A DNA stretch of 64,000 nt from Pseudoalteromonas arctica (GCF_012927645.1 NZ_JABBMT010000012.1:1-64000), one strand, 5' to 3'. Positions 18,901-27,391 are shown, counted from the stretch's first letter. The notes: a model not told the origin generated them from the letters alone. Translations and numbers: made by a program.

Positions 18901-20956
18901 GGTAGTCACTAAAATCAAAATAGGGCACATCTTGTTGATAATCAGGATCAATGTATTGGATTGGTTGGTGTAAATCATAGTAGGTGCGAAATACATCATG
19001 GTGCTCTACAACATCCTGAATGGCACCTTGCATGGCTTCTACGTCGAATTCACCGCTGAACGTTGTTGTACATTTGGCATGGTACGCTTTATCACTCGGA
19101 TCTGCTTTAGCTAGAAACCAAATTGCGCGCTGCTGCAGGGATAACGGCACTGCATTTTGATATTTCGCATCTCGTTTTGGTAATGCAACGGTTTCGAACT
19201 GGTTTGATTGTAATGCTTGCCAAACCTGTGCAGTGCTGCGGTGACGGTAAATAAGTGTTGCAGGTACACTTATGCCTAGCTGCTGGAACAGTTGATTACT
19301 CAGATTGATGACCGAAAGCGAGTCGCCACCTTGCTGGAAAAAGTCCTGCTGCCATTGCAGTCCTGGTAAACAAAAACTTTGAAATTGCGCTAAAAAATCT
19401 TGTTGAGTACGACTAAGGGTAATATCACTACCATCTTTGGTAGAGGTTAACTCATAGTTTGACAGTTCATGGGCATTTACCTTACCGTTTTCAGTCATAG
19501 GTAATGCTTCCAAGCGTTGATAGTGATCTGGGATCATGTAACTCGGTAATGTTTGTTTTGTGATGGTATTAATACTTTGCACTAACAGGCTATCCAGCGC
19601 TTGATGCGTGACTAAAAAGGCAACTAAGAATTTTGCGCTGCCACGCGTGACGACTTGGCAGCTCACGAGTTTAACCGCGCCATGCTGTGCGATAACTTGT
19701 TCAATTTCCCCCAGTTCAATACGGAAGCCGCGCAGCTTAATTTGATTGTCATTACGACCAATAAAATGATAACGTTCACCATCAAAGCGAACTAGGTCAC
19801 CTGTTTTATATAATCTGGCCAAATAAGACGGGTCGCTATTAGGGTGATAATAAGGGTTATCAATGAAGCGTGCTTTGGTAAGCTCTGGACGATTTAAATA
19901 TCCTTTTGCGATACCGGCACCACTGATATATAACTCCCCCTCAGCTCCTTGGCTGACTTGCGCTAATTGCTCATCTAATACATAGAACCGAGTATGCACA
20001 AAGGGAGTGCCAATAGTAAACTCATTATCCTCAAGTGAAAACTCGTTAGCACAGGCGCCAACAGTATATTCAGTTGGGCCATAACCATTGAAAATGCGTG
20101 TGATTTTAGACAGATTTTGCAGCATTTCTAAGTTAGGTGTTTCCCCTGCCACTACAAGTGTTTCAAGTGTATTCAGGTCCTCGGGATCCATCAATGCGAG
20201 GAGCGCTGGGGGAATACAAGCAAACTGTATGGTATTGCTCTTGATCAATTTACCTAGTGCTTTTTCATCTTTACGTTCTGCTTCCGTGGCAATATAAACC
20301 GTATGCCCTAATAAAATAGGAACGATTAGCTCAAAGACACTGGCATCAAAAATATAAGAGGCAAAAAGCAGCACGCGATCGACTTTATCTAACTGAAACC
20401 TCTCAATTTGTGCTTCTGCTAAATAATGTAAATTTTGATAAGGGATCTCGACACCTTTTGGTGTACCGGTAGTACCAGAGGTGTAAATTACATAAGCGAT
20501 ATCTGTCATCGCTGAGTTAGCGGGCTCAATTATCTGTGATACTGGTGATTCAATATACACTTGCTCGGTATTATCTAGCTGTGGTGCACCTTTATAGTGT
20601 TTGTGTGTGAGCACAATCGCAGCTTGGCTATCATCAAGAATGAACTGGCAGCGGGCAGATGGAGCCTCTGTCGAGATGGGAATATAGGCCATTCCAACTC
20701 GGATAGCAGCCAGTATGCCGATAACCATTTCGATACTTCGGTCAAGGTAAAGTGCAATATAATGGGAGCTAATATGATTTAACATTGCCTTATGTTGAAT
20801 ATTTGTCGCAACTCTTTCAACTTCTTTCTCAAGCTCTCGGTAAGTTAATATTTTGTTATCACAAATTAAAGATGCTTTACTTGCGTGCTGTGAAAAGGCT
20901 TTATGTAGCAGAGCCTGAGGGTGCTCACTTAAATTGATAGATGGTGTTGTGTCCAT
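15974..20956 (-). CDS. NRPS initiation subunit: A-T-C-A(Thr)-T
   Basis: A 1660-residue synthetase that starts directly with an A domain, so it loads a free amino acid rather than an acyl chain. A1 is about 10-500 (YTSGTTGTPKG near 158), T1 has QGGDSLS with Ser near 546, C2 is about 590-1040 (HHLVHDG near 733), A2 is about 1060-1510 (core A3 near 1205) and T2 has LGGNSIL near 1597. The A2 code reads D-F-W-N-I-G-M-V-H-K, exactly the threonine code, with the threonine-type NMYGITETTVH context. The A1 code reads D-A-F-C-V-A-G-V-G-K, which I cannot assign. The start has a strong AAAGGAG site. TTGACA lies at 21003-21008 on this strand, but no good -10 box is spaced from it. It is the first gene of the probable NRPS-MFS operon. 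Confidence 0.93.
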   Translation of the reverse strand: MDTTPSINLSEHPQALLHKAFSQHASKASLICDNKILTYRELEKEVERVATNIQHKAMLNHISSHYIALYLDRSIEMVIGILAAIRVGMAYIPISTEAPSARCQFILDDSQAAIVLTHKHYKGAPQLDNTEQVYIESPVSQIIEPANSAMTDIAYVIYTSGTTGTPKGVEIPYQNLHYLAEAQIERFQLDKVDRVLLFASYIFDASVFELIVPILLGHTVYIATEAERKDEKALGKLIKSNTIQFACIPPALLALMDPEDLNTLETLVVAGETPNLEMLQNLSKITRIFNGYGPTEYTVGACANEFSLEDNEFTIGTPFVHTRFYVLDEQLAQVSQGAEGELYISGAGIAKGYLNRPELTKARFIDNPYYHPNSDPSYLARLYKTGDLVRFDGERYHFIGRNDNQIKLRGFRIELGEIEQVIAQHGAVKLVSCQVVTRGSAKFLVAFLVTHQALDSLLVQSINTITKQTLPSYMIPDHYQRLEALPMTENGKVNAHELSNYELTSTKDGSDITLSRTQQDFLAQFQSFCLPGLQWQQDFFQQGGDSLSVINLSNQLFQQLGISVPATLIYRHRSTAQVWQALQSNQFETVALPKRDAKYQNAVPLSLQQRAIWFLAKADPSDKAYHAKCTTTFSGEFDVEAMQGAIQDVVEHHDVFRTYYDLHQPIQYIDPDYQQDVPYFDFSDYPEATALEHVDQLVNCEMNDVFAINILPLARFAIVKINDTKHVLIHIEHHLVHDGWSSNIFINHLFSCYKQRLNGAHQGQLPEITQYADYAAYQHDWLRSDQATQQREFWKVQLKDAPSRINLPVSRLGEVPRARGKAHRVKLPRTLWDNLKRFSQQHQVTPFSVALAALNVVLSRFSGDQDICIGSGVANRSYTNVENTIGMLVSTVVARVQQTPQMRVDALIQHCFDVSNDMLANQTLPFTEVVADVNPERIQGVNPLFQICFSFHDSPLPDLTLPGLDNIEYYEAISSQSSKFELNIVIITRVGQDQDDSVTMLWEFDLNRYDPWFINALSDSFNDVLSQLINVEGSTTLEQLPLAGSTEHNASTAEYPKQDLLSLFNQQVQSRPTQTALITSEGTLSYQALNDRADKVATYLISQFGKQNFIGLYLQPSVETIIAMLAVIKSGAAYVPLSTRAPAVRNRFIIEDAKLEVVLSDTKSINALSSIERDSWPLLNLDKDITDCDATLAVVTPESNAYVIYTSGTTGKPKGVIQNHENVSRLLQATQPDFQFSAQDTWVLYHDTIFDFSVWEIWGALCHGAKLFIPNYQEVRDSFTFVKQCEQYGVTILNQTPSAFYNFSDAAIESGAKLNTLKTVIFGGEQLNYTRLTPWWQHFGQTINLVNMYGITETTVHVTALPLHPDMNTTIADIGKPLNDMRAFVLDNQLRQVPVGVPGELFIGGAGLAVGYLNQPELTNQRFFTVTIDGQQVCVYKTGDKARQLPNGHLEYLGRLDNQIKIRGHRIELGEIESQLLQCEGVKEAAIITYERQQQTTLSGYVVMESHAIFDNEYLLNQLRTHLPTYMVPDSITELSTMPLTVNGKLNHKALPLPQLNTPDAYTPPRTALEQTLCDVWQTTLELDQVGIHDNFYRLGGNSILAVQLARNAQKWHQLAIPLSAIIASPSVAALAQYLNTMALTEINSTEDMPQPCSAQVMEL

Positions 20957-21144
20957 TTTAGTACTCCTTTAAAACATATAAATCATTCCTGTATATATTG
21001 TGTGTCAAATGAATCCAAAATGTAAGTAATTTGTTTATTTTTTGGTGGGTGATCGAGAGGAGTTGGAGCAAATAATCAAACATCGCTACTATGGGGTATC
21101 GAACTAACAAGGAATTATCATGAAAATCAAAACTCTAAGTACAA

Positions 21145-21560
21145 CTTTTTCGGCAACTGCTTGCAACTGTACATTACATTGGTGATACGAGCTTTTGGGA
21201 TCCAATCAGACATGTCCAAAAGATGGCGATTATCAGCCAAGTTGGTAGCTGCATCAGATGTAAGGAGTTGCGCTAGGAAGTAGTAAAGCAATGGTTGAAA
21301 AAGTAACCGAGGCTTTAAGTGGTAGAGATCTATTTGACGCTGAGCTCTTTTTTAAGGGCGATGAAGTTTACTTTAGTGCAGTTTCATCGAAGCTATATGA
21401 CTCCGATATAGTCGCACTTATCTCTCAAAAATTAAGCGAATTTGAGCTGTATGCTGGTGCTATTTTAGGTTTGCCTATCCCCACCATTCACTTCAATCGG
21501 CATCGAGTGTGGTCTTCGTCGAAGGGGAGTCTAAAAAATTATAGTTCAACAATATGAAAA
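21145..21560 (+). pseudogene. purT: Remnant of purT (formate-dependent GAR transformylase)
   Basis: Pieces of the PurT ATP-grasp protein can be followed through several frames. LLATVHYIGDTSF resembles the LLTVRHVDGTSF strand. KDGDYQPSW follows one frameshift later. Next comes a longer in-frame piece at about 21291-21490 ([22 protein letters not shown], then [11 protein letters not shown] and LGLPIP), and [11 protein letters not shown] lies in yet another frame. The N-terminal half and the extreme C-terminus are missing, and stops and frameshifts interrupt the rest. It cannot make PurT. It marks the promoter-side boundary of the NRPS island, consistent with insertion or rearrangement there. 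Confidence 0.8.
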
Positions 21561-21603
21561 TTATTAAATTGGCAGATATTTTTCGATTTGAAAGTATTGG
21601 TAA

Positions 21604-21756
21604 TCACGCAGCAATATTATACGTCTTGATGCTATTACTGAGCTAGAAGAAACGATTAATTATGCTCTACTTACAAAACTAAGTAACAATGCAGAAGTCG
21701 AGATCTCTCGTCGTCAAGCTATAAAATTAAAGCAACAAATGATTTTTGCTTTATAA
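21604..21756 (+). pseudogene. Unidentified C-terminal gene fragment
   Basis: A 50-codon open stretch without a start codon ends at a TAA at 21754-21756 and reads like a real protein tail (LDAITELEETINYALLTKL, then EISRRQAIKLKQQMIF). It follows the purT remnant but does not match PurT, so it is probably a second gene end brought here by the same rearrangement. It overlaps the last few bases of yheU on the other strand. Family unknown. Confidence 0.35.
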
Positions 21757-21999
21757 GGAATCAGAATGCACTTCACTTTGAAGAGCTTTAAATTCGCCTT
21801 TAGAAATAATAGTTACTGATTCATGCAGTTCTGAAAAAAACAGCATGGCCTCGCCATTGTGTAGTTGTTGTTTTACTTGTGCGACTTTGGCTTCCATACT
21901 GTATTCAACGTCACCGTAATCGGTGCCTTCACGTAGCACATAGCTTTCGATTAAATTGTATAAGGTATCTTTATCTAGCTGTTCGTGTGGGATGATCAT
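21751..21999 (-). CDS. yheU: YheU family protein (UPF0270)
   Basis: An 82-residue cytoplasmic protein matching YheU in the segments [20 protein letters not shown] and [14 protein letters not shown]. Function is unknown in the family. The ATG at 21999 is chosen because it gives the conserved MIIP start, lies 2 bp beyond the yheT stop and has GAG just upstream; a longer frame reaching 22056 would run deep into yheT. It is paired with yheT as in Escherichia coli. Confidence 0.9.
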   Translation of the reverse strand: MIIPHEQLDKDTLYNLIESYVLREGTDYGDVEYSMEAKVAQVKQQLHNGEAMLFFSELHESVTIISKGEFKALQSEVHSDSL

Positions 22000-22001
22000 A
22001 A

Positions 22002-22976
22002 TTACTCTTTTTTGGCGATCTGGGTGAAGAAATCTGGCACTACATGCTCTAACCAATAAATCGGTTTAAATGGGTTATTGCCACTTATAAAGCCAACATG
22101 GCCGCCTTTTTCTGAGACTTGCAGCGTAATATGCTCACTAACATCTTGCCTACTGGGTACAGCTTTAATTGATAGCATTGGGTCGTCTTTCGCATGAACA
22201 ATTAATGTGGGTGTTGTAATGTGTTTTAAATAAGGCTTAGCACTGGCTTGTTGATAGTAGTCTTCAGCACCCACAAAGCCGTGTAATGGTGCGGTAAGCT
22301 TATCGTCAAATTGCCATAAATCGTTAATACCCATAAGTTGTTCAGGTGTTAAGTTAATTTGTTGCTTGATTTGAGGGAGCTTTCGCTTCATTGATTTTTT
22401 CATGCGATCAAGCAAGTACTTTTGATAAATTTTAGCCAAACTTTTACGAATTACTTGGCATGAAGGCGATAAATCATAAGGAGCCGAAATAACCGCCGCT
22501 CCATCGAGTAAGCATTGCTCACCTTGTTCGCCTAAATATTTAGCCAGTACATTGCCACCGAGTGAAAAACCCACTGCAACCATTAAACGCTGAGGAAACA
22601 GTTGTTTAAGTTGTTTGATAAAAAAGTCGAGATCACCCGTTTCACCGCTATGATATGCACGGGGTAGGCGGTTAACTTGCGTAGAGCAGTTACGAAAATG
22701 CATTAAAACAACACTAAACCCCTGCTTTTTTAGGGCTTTCATCATGCCTTTGGCATAAAAGCTATTGATATTACCTTCCAGGCCATGCAATACAACCGCC
22801 AGCGGTGCGTTATCGTTTTTAGGTTGTGACCAAGCGAGCTCTAAAAAATCACCGTCGGGAGTATCAAGCTGCTCTAACTGATAGCGAGTATTATGAAAAG
22901 GCCGAAAAAACCGTGGCATAATGGTTTGCACATGGGGATTAGTCATCCACCAAGCTGGCTTGAAATCTGTAGACAT
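22002..22976 (-). CDS. yheT: YheT family alpha/beta hydrolase
   Basis: A 324-residue hydrolase of the YheT/ABHD1-3 family. The N-terminus ([17 protein letters not shown]) is diagnostic. The nucleophile is in GFSLGGN near residue 142, the acid in HAKDDPM near 266 and the His in KGGHVGF near 293. Substrates are thought to be short- or medium-chain esters, but this is not settled. It is cytoplasmic and precedes yheU in a two-gene operon. Confidence 0.9.
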   Translation of the reverse strand: MSTDFKPAWWMTNPHVQTIMPRFFRPFHNTRYQLEQLDTPDGDFLELAWSQPKNDNAPLAVVLHGLEGNINSFYAKGMMKALKKQGFSVVLMHFRNCSTQVNRLPRAYHSGETGDLDFFIKQLKQLFPQRLMVAVGFSLGGNVLAKYLGEQGEQCLLDGAAVISAPYDLSPSCQVIRKSLAKIYQKYLLDRMKKSMKRKLPQIKQQINLTPEQLMGINDLWQFDDKLTAPLHGFVGAEDYYQQASAKPYLKHITTPTLIVHAKDDPMLSIKAVPSRQDVSEHITLQVSEKGGHVGFISGNNPFKPIYWLEHVVPDFFTQIAKKE

Positions 22977-23030
22977 AAGTTAAAACATGTTTAGCTAATA
23001 GAATCGCTAGTGTAACAAACTTTTAATAAT

Positions 23031-23066
23031 AAAAAGCCCCTAATCAAATAACTTGATAGGGGCTTT
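23031..23066 (-). terminator. Terminator between the DUF3149-like gene and yheT
   Basis: GCCCCTAATCAA and TTGATAGGGGC pair with one bulged base around an ATAAC loop, flanked by AAAAA on one side and TTT on the other. On the minus strand it follows the small membrane protein gene by about 11 bp, separating it from yheT. Confidence 0.8.
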
Positions 23067-23077
23067 GTGCGTCGTGC

Positions 23078-23224
23078 TTAATTCTGATCGGGTGTTTTAT
23101 CGTCATGTACTTTTTTGATAAAAAAGTACACAAAGAAAAGGCATAAACTGATCACTACTCCTAGAAAACCAAATGATAAAAATAGTACTGGGTCACTAAA
23201 AAAGTCTCTGAAGAATACGTCCAT
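23078..23224 (-). CDS. Small single-pass membrane protein, DUF3149-like
   Basis: A 48-residue protein with an excellent ribosome site (AGGAGG, then ATTT before the ATG at 23224). The N-terminal FFRDFFSDPVLFLS resembles DUF3149 proteins. Residues about 12-37 form one transmembrane helix, followed by a charged cytoplasmic tail (KKVHDDKTPDQN). Function is unknown in the family. The upstream FNR-type promoter suggests it is made under low oxygen, so a small subunit or partner of a respiratory complex is possible; that is inference. It has its own terminator. Confidence 0.75.
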   Translation of the reverse strand: MDVFFRDFFSDPVLFLSFGFLGVVISLCLFFVYFFIKKVHDDKTPDQN

Positions 23225-23250
23225 AAATGCCTCCTAATGTTAATGGTTTA

Positions 23251-23292
23251 ATGATAGTGACAGTTTGGCTGGGTTGTTATGATCCAGATCAA
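23251..23292 (-). promoter_or_regulatory. Predicted class II FNR-dependent promoter
   Basis: ATGATCCAGATCAA (23279-23292) differs from the FNR consensus TTGAT-N4-ATCAA at one position. On the minus strand TATCAT (23251-23256) is a good -10 box. A start about 7 bp beyond it (near 23244) puts the FNR site centre at -41.5, the class II spacing. The transcript would begin about 20 bp before the DUF3149-like gene. Confidence 0.7.
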
Positions 23293-23328
23293 GCTATTTT
23301 CCTAAGTTGATTAGCGGTGATACAGAAG

Positions 23329-23342
23329 TTGATTTGGATCAA
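23329..23342. promoter_or_regulatory. Second, perfect FNR box
   Basis: TTGATTTGGATCAA matches the FNR/Anr consensus exactly. Its centre is 50 bp upstream of the first box, near -91.5 relative to the predicted start, a spacing that would place two dimers on nearly the same face of the helix. Confidence 0.7.
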
Positions 23343-23804
23343 GCTTTAAACGAAGGCTGTTAATGCATTAAAAAAGTAGTTAAGGGCTTTTACACTACAG
23401 ATTTTTAAAATAACAAAAAGTTAGATCAATCTAAGTGTGCTTATAAAAATTGTCGTTATAAATCAGTTGCATATATTAACTGTTGGGCTCGGGCATTCAT
23501 CGTGTAGGTCGTCATCTATGTTTAACTTAACCTGTAAGCTTTTTAACAATCAGCATGTGTACATTTGTTTTAGCTAAGAAGTGAATTGAGAGTTTATTTA
23601 AACATTATTTGTGCAAAGGTTAAGTGTATAAATTAATTAAGGCGGCACTTCGCTAAATCAAAAATTAATGCAGAGACATTTACTTGCCATTGAGCTGTGA
23701 TGATACGGGCACTACAACAACCACTGCTCACTCGGGTTTTGGTAAGCGCTCTGCTTGCTAATTTCGCCTAAGTTAAAGTTATTACCTTATTTTTTATGAT
23801 ACTT
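23343..23804. other. Intergenic stretch without a recognisable gene
   Basis: These 462 bp lie between the FNR boxes and the end of the esterase gene. A perfect palindrome TTAGAT-CA-ATCTAA is at 23421-23434 and could bind a dimeric regulator. No open frame with a ribosome site and no clear terminator for the esterase gene was seen. Confidence 0.4.
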
Positions 23805-24626
23805 TTACTGCTCCATATAAAACTGCTTAAATGCATCGTAAACAGCAAGGTGTAAAGTCTCGTTATAATCAAGTTGTTCAAAGTAGGTGAAGTTAACTTG
23901 CGAAGACGTAGGAAGCTCTTTTTTTAATTTGTTGTAAACTTGTTTGGCACCTTCTTCCATAACCTTACCTTCTTTACCTACCGCCACATAAACAGCTTTG
24001 GGTGAATGAGTAGGGCTTACTGGGTTATTTAATAATTTTGCGTCGTTAAACCACATGCTTGGACTGATAATTATATAGCGCGAAAAAAGTTTAGGGTGCT
24101 TTAGTAGTATTTCCGTTGCGAGTAGCCCGCCTAACGATTGGCCAATTAACGTGTTTTCTTGGTTACTACGATAGGTTTTATTCACCAGTGGCTGTAATTC
24201 TTTTTCTATGAATTGAATAAACTTTGCAGAACCACCATGAGTTGGTAGATCGCGTATGTCTAAAGGGTGTGTGCTTGGTGGGGTGTAATCATGTTTTCTA
24301 TCGATATTGGCTATGCCTACAACAATACTTTTTGGCAACATTTTTAGCGAAGAAAATGAGCCAAATTGAACCAAACCGGCAATATGTATAAAGTCTTCTT
24401 CTTTTGAGCCATCTAACAAGTAAATGACAGGGTAAGTTTGTTCGCCATTATGTTTATAGCCTTCTGGTAGATAAACATTTATCTCTCTTTTTTGGCCTAA
24501 AATGGAAGATTGAAATGATAGTGTATCACCAAGTATAAAAGGAGTTTTAGTGATCTCGTTGCAAAAAGCATTAAAGTTGATGATAAGCGCTAACAGTATG
24601 AAGGGAATTGTTTTTTTATACTTCAT
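23805..24626 (-). CDS. Secreted esterase of the EsteraseD/IroE-like family
   Basis: A 273-residue alpha/beta hydrolase with a Sec signal peptide (hydrophobic core FILLALIINF, cleavage after FNAFC or nearby). The body begins with the REINVYLPEGY strand typical of the putative-esterase family, then VIYLLDG, a nucleophile elbow GQSLGG near residue 164 and a candidate His in ETLHLAV near 258. Relatives hydrolyse S-formylglutathione, trilactone siderophores or feruloyl esters; the periplasmic location favours siderophore or polysaccharide esters. Monocistronic. Confidence 0.8.
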   Translation of the reverse strand: MKYKKTIPFILLALIINFNAFCNEITKTPFILGDTLSFQSSILGQKREINVYLPEGYKHNGEQTYPVIYLLDGSKEEDFIHIAGLVQFGSFSSLKMLPKSIVVGIANIDRKHDYTPPSTHPLDIRDLPTHGGSAKFIQFIEKELQPLVNKTYRSNQENTLIGQSLGGLLATEILLKHPKLFSRYIIISPSMWFNDAKLLNNPVSPTHSPKAVYVAVGKEGKVMEEGAKQVYNKLKKELPTSSQVNFTYFEQLDYNETLHLAVYDAFKQFYMEQ

Positions 24627-24916
24627 AAGTAATCCTTTTAGTTTTAAGTTTTGATATATCGTTTTTTACCTGTTCAATATACTCACTAAAGACATTCATC
24701 GTACAGTTAATTAACTCATGAGAGAGTGATAAAAAATCATAGAACGTTTTAATTACCGTTTTGGGTTTTAGGCTGCAAAAGGCAAAGTCTACCGCAATTA
24801 AGAGTAGCCATGAGCTGGGTCGTGTTTAGTCTGTTGCTTATCAATTTTTAAAGTTTCCTGAATATAACCAAGCAAAGTTGATGAGTCTACTTGGCTGTGG
24901 AATTAACGTTTAAAGC

Positions 24917-25339
24917 TCAAGCGTTTGCCAAATACATCCCAATATTATGCGGCGCTGCCTGTTTTGCTAAATCCATGCAATTAACCGCATCTATCAACAT
25001 CTCTTGCTGTTGCTTTTCTAGCTTTAACTCGGCGCTGAGCAGGTCTTTACGAATTGCAGCATAATCTGCAATCTCGGTGTGGTTGGTTTTTAAATAGCCG
25101 CGGGCGGCACGCAGCGGTTGTAATACCTGCTGATCAAATTCACTAATACATTGCTCAAGTTTGTTTAACTGAGTTTGGCTAATTGCTAGATTGAGAGAGT
25201 CTAAATAATAAAGTAGCAGGCACAGGTTAACGTTTTTACCTTGCTGGTTTTGGTAATCTAATAGGCGTGCTTGCATGTCACCTTTACTGTAAAGGCGACA
25301 TGCAAATTGCCAAAAACCTCTGCTATTGAGCAAGTTCAT
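24917..25339 (-). CDS. TIGR02444-type conserved protein
   Basis: A 140-residue, mostly helical cytoplasmic protein. The ATG at 25339 gives the natural start (MNLLNSRGFWQFACRLYS) and overlaps the 3' end of yheS by 17 bp in another frame; a longer frame to 25375 lacks support. The pattern (short N-terminal FWQFACRLY, then VNLCLLLYYLD, then LQPLRAARGYLK) fits the TIGR02444 family that sits beside yheS in gammaproteobacteria. Function unknown. Confidence 0.75.
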   Translation of the reverse strand: MNLLNSRGFWQFACRLYSKGDMQARLLDYQNQQGKNVNLCLLLYYLDSLNLAISQTQLNKLEQCISEFDQQVLQPLRAARGYLKTNHTEIADYAAIRKDLLSAELKLEKQQQEMLIDAVNCMDLAKQAAPHNIGMYLANA

Positions 25340-27248
25340 TGGCAAACGCTTGTTCTTTTTCTTCCATCTCTTCAAGGGCCATTAATAGCTCCTCTTCGAT
25401 GTCATTTACTTTTGGTGTTAATGTCGCTTGTTTTGCTAGTAACTCTTTGAGTTTTGCTTTGTTGTCATCGTTATAAAGCTCGTTATCGCCAAGTGCTTCT
25501 TCGATTTCTGCTAATTCAGCTGAATGTTTATCAAGGTGTTTTTCAAGCTTTTCAATCTGCTTTTTGAGTGGTTGAATGGCTTTTCTAAACTCAGCCTCTA
25601 AACGCTTTTGTTCCTTGCGATTAACGTTTGAGTTTGCTTTTGGTTCATTGTCATCTTGAGTGATTTTTGTTGCTTCCTTATTAGCATTAAGTAACCATTG
25701 ATAGTATTCGTCTAAGTCGTAGCCAAACTGAGTTACTTCACCGTTATCCACTAAGTAGTATTCGTCGGCGGTATTTTTTAGCATGTGACGGTCATGGGAA
25801 ACGGTAACCATCGCGCCTTCAAACCCTTGCAACGCCATTACTAAAGCATGACGCATTTCTAAATCAAGGTGGTTTGTTGGCTCATCCAGTAGTAATAGGT
25901 TAGGTTTTTGATAGACCAGCATAGCAAGTACTAAACGGGCTTTTTCACCCCCTGAAAACGGTGCTACGGGCTCAAGAGCTTTATCACCAATAAAGGCAAA
26001 ACCACCTAAAAAGTCACGCAGTGATTGCTCGGTGGCTTTAGGATTTAAACGCTGCAAATGGGTAATCGCGCTGGCTTTTAAATCTAGCGATTCCAATTGA
26101 TGCTGAGCAAAGTAACCAATGTTTAAACCCTGATGTTGAAATACTTCACCGGCTTGTGGCTGTAGCTCACCAGCGAGTAGTTTTATGAGAGTTGATTTAC
26201 CTGCACCATTACGGCCAAGTAGGGCAATGCGACTACCAGGGACTAAGTTAAGTTTTATGCTTTCTAAAATAGTCACATCACCATAACCCGCTTTGGCTTT
26301 ATCAAGCGTCATAAGCGGGTTAGGTAAAGCAAGTGGCTCTGCAAACTCAAAATCAAACGGCGAGTCAGCATGAGCTGGGGCGAGCTTTTCCATTCGTTCA
26401 AGCGCTTTCACACGGCTCTGCGCTTGCTTGGCTTTACTGGCCTTTGCTTTAAAGCGGGTAATAAATTGTTCAAGGTGAGCTATTTGATCTTGTTGCTTTT
26501 CGAACATTGCTTGCTGTTGTAATAGGCGTTCAGCTTTTTGACGCTCAAATTGCGAGTAGTTGCCTTTGTAAACATTGATCTTTTGCTTGTCGATATGCCA
26601 AATTTGATCAACTACCGCGTCTAAAAATTCTCTATCATGAGAGATCAACATTAGAGTACCCGTGTAAGCGCGTAAAAAGCGCTCTAACCAATACACCGCA
26701 TCTAAATCTAAGTGGTTGGTTGGTTCATCCAGTAATAATAAATCCGCATCGCGAATAAGCGCTTGGGCAAGGTTTAAGCGCATTCGCCAACCACCGGAAA
26801 AATCACTAACGGGGTTTTCAATTTGGTTATTTGCAAACCCTAACCCGTGAAGTAATTCGCCGGCTTTGGCTTCTATGCTATAGCCTTTAATATGCTCAAG
26901 CTGTATGTGTACTTTGGCTTGGGTATCGCCATCATTATTTTGTTCGGCCTCGCGCAGCGCGATACGCATGGCGTAATACTCAGGATGGCCTTGTAATACA
27001 TAATCAATTGCGCTGATATCTAGTGCTGGCGTTTCTTGTTTTACCGAGGCGATAGACCAGTCTTTAGGGATACTGCAATTACCTGCATCAAGCTGTAACT
27101 CAGATTTCAATAAACTAAAGAGTGTTGATTTACCGCAGCCATTGGCGCCAACTAGGCCAACTTTGTGTTCTGGAAATAATGTAGCTGAGGCATCTTTAAG
27201 GAGTGCTTTACCGCCGCGAAGTAATTCAATTTCTGAGATCTGGATCAT
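25323..27248 (-). CDS. yheS: ABC-F family ATPase YheS
   Basis: A 641-residue soluble tandem ABC protein. The first cassette has Walker A GANGCGKST near residue 34, signature SGGWRMRL and Walker B LLLLDEPTNHLD. The second has GRNGAGKST near 343, SGGEKARL and a second LLLLDEPTNHLD. The P-site tRNA-interaction linker and a C-terminal Lys/Glu-rich coiled coil (about 545-641) are present. ABC-F proteins act on ribosomes to relieve stalls; YheS in E. coli is linked to nascent-chain arrest. It is co-transcribed with the overlapping TIGR02444 gene. Confidence 0.93.
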   Translation of the reverse strand: MIQISEIELLRGGKALLKDASATLFPEHKVGLVGANGCGKSTLFSLLKSELQLDAGNCSIPKDWSIASVKQETPALDISAIDYVLQGHPEYYAMRIALREAEQNNDGDTQAKVHIQLEHIKGYSIEAKAGELLHGLGFANNQIENPVSDFSGGWRMRLNLAQALIRDADLLLLDEPTNHLDLDAVYWLERFLRAYTGTLMLISHDREFLDAVVDQIWHIDKQKINVYKGNYSQFERQKAERLLQQQAMFEKQQDQIAHLEQFITRFKAKASKAKQAQSRVKALERMEKLAPAHADSPFDFEFAEPLALPNPLMTLDKAKAGYGDVTILESIKLNLVPGSRIALLGRNGAGKSTLIKLLAGELQPQAGEVFQHQGLNIGYFAQHQLESLDLKASAITHLQRLNPKATEQSLRDFLGGFAFIGDKALEPVAPFSGGEKARLVLAMLVYQKPNLLLLDEPTNHLDLEMRHALVMALQGFEGAMVTVSHDRHMLKNTADEYYLVDNGEVTQFGYDLDEYYQWLLNANKEATKITQDDNEPKANSNVNRKEQKRLEAEFRKAIQPLKKQIEKLEKHLDKHSAELAEIEEALGDNELYNDDNKAKLKELLAKQATLTPKVNDIEEELLMALEEMEEKEQAFANELAQ

Positions 27249-27391
27249 GTAGTCTGCGCTTTACTGTGCCTTTGTGAACTTGGCGCTATCATAGCACGGA
27301 AGCTGGGCTATATTTCAATCGTCAGCGTATCAACTGGGTAGTTATTGGGTTAAAATGTAGCAAGTTTCTTTTCAAACTGTGGGAAAGCGTA

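Noticed and set aside
21121..21186. A 21-codon frame with a good ribosome site (AAGGA, then ATG) and two Cys, just upstream of the NRPS start on the opposite strand; a possible modified-peptide precursor.
   Set aside because: Most of it overlaps, in another frame, the segment that matches PurT (LLATVHYIGDTSF), and no modification enzyme is nearby. It is probably a chance frame or the start of another decayed gene.
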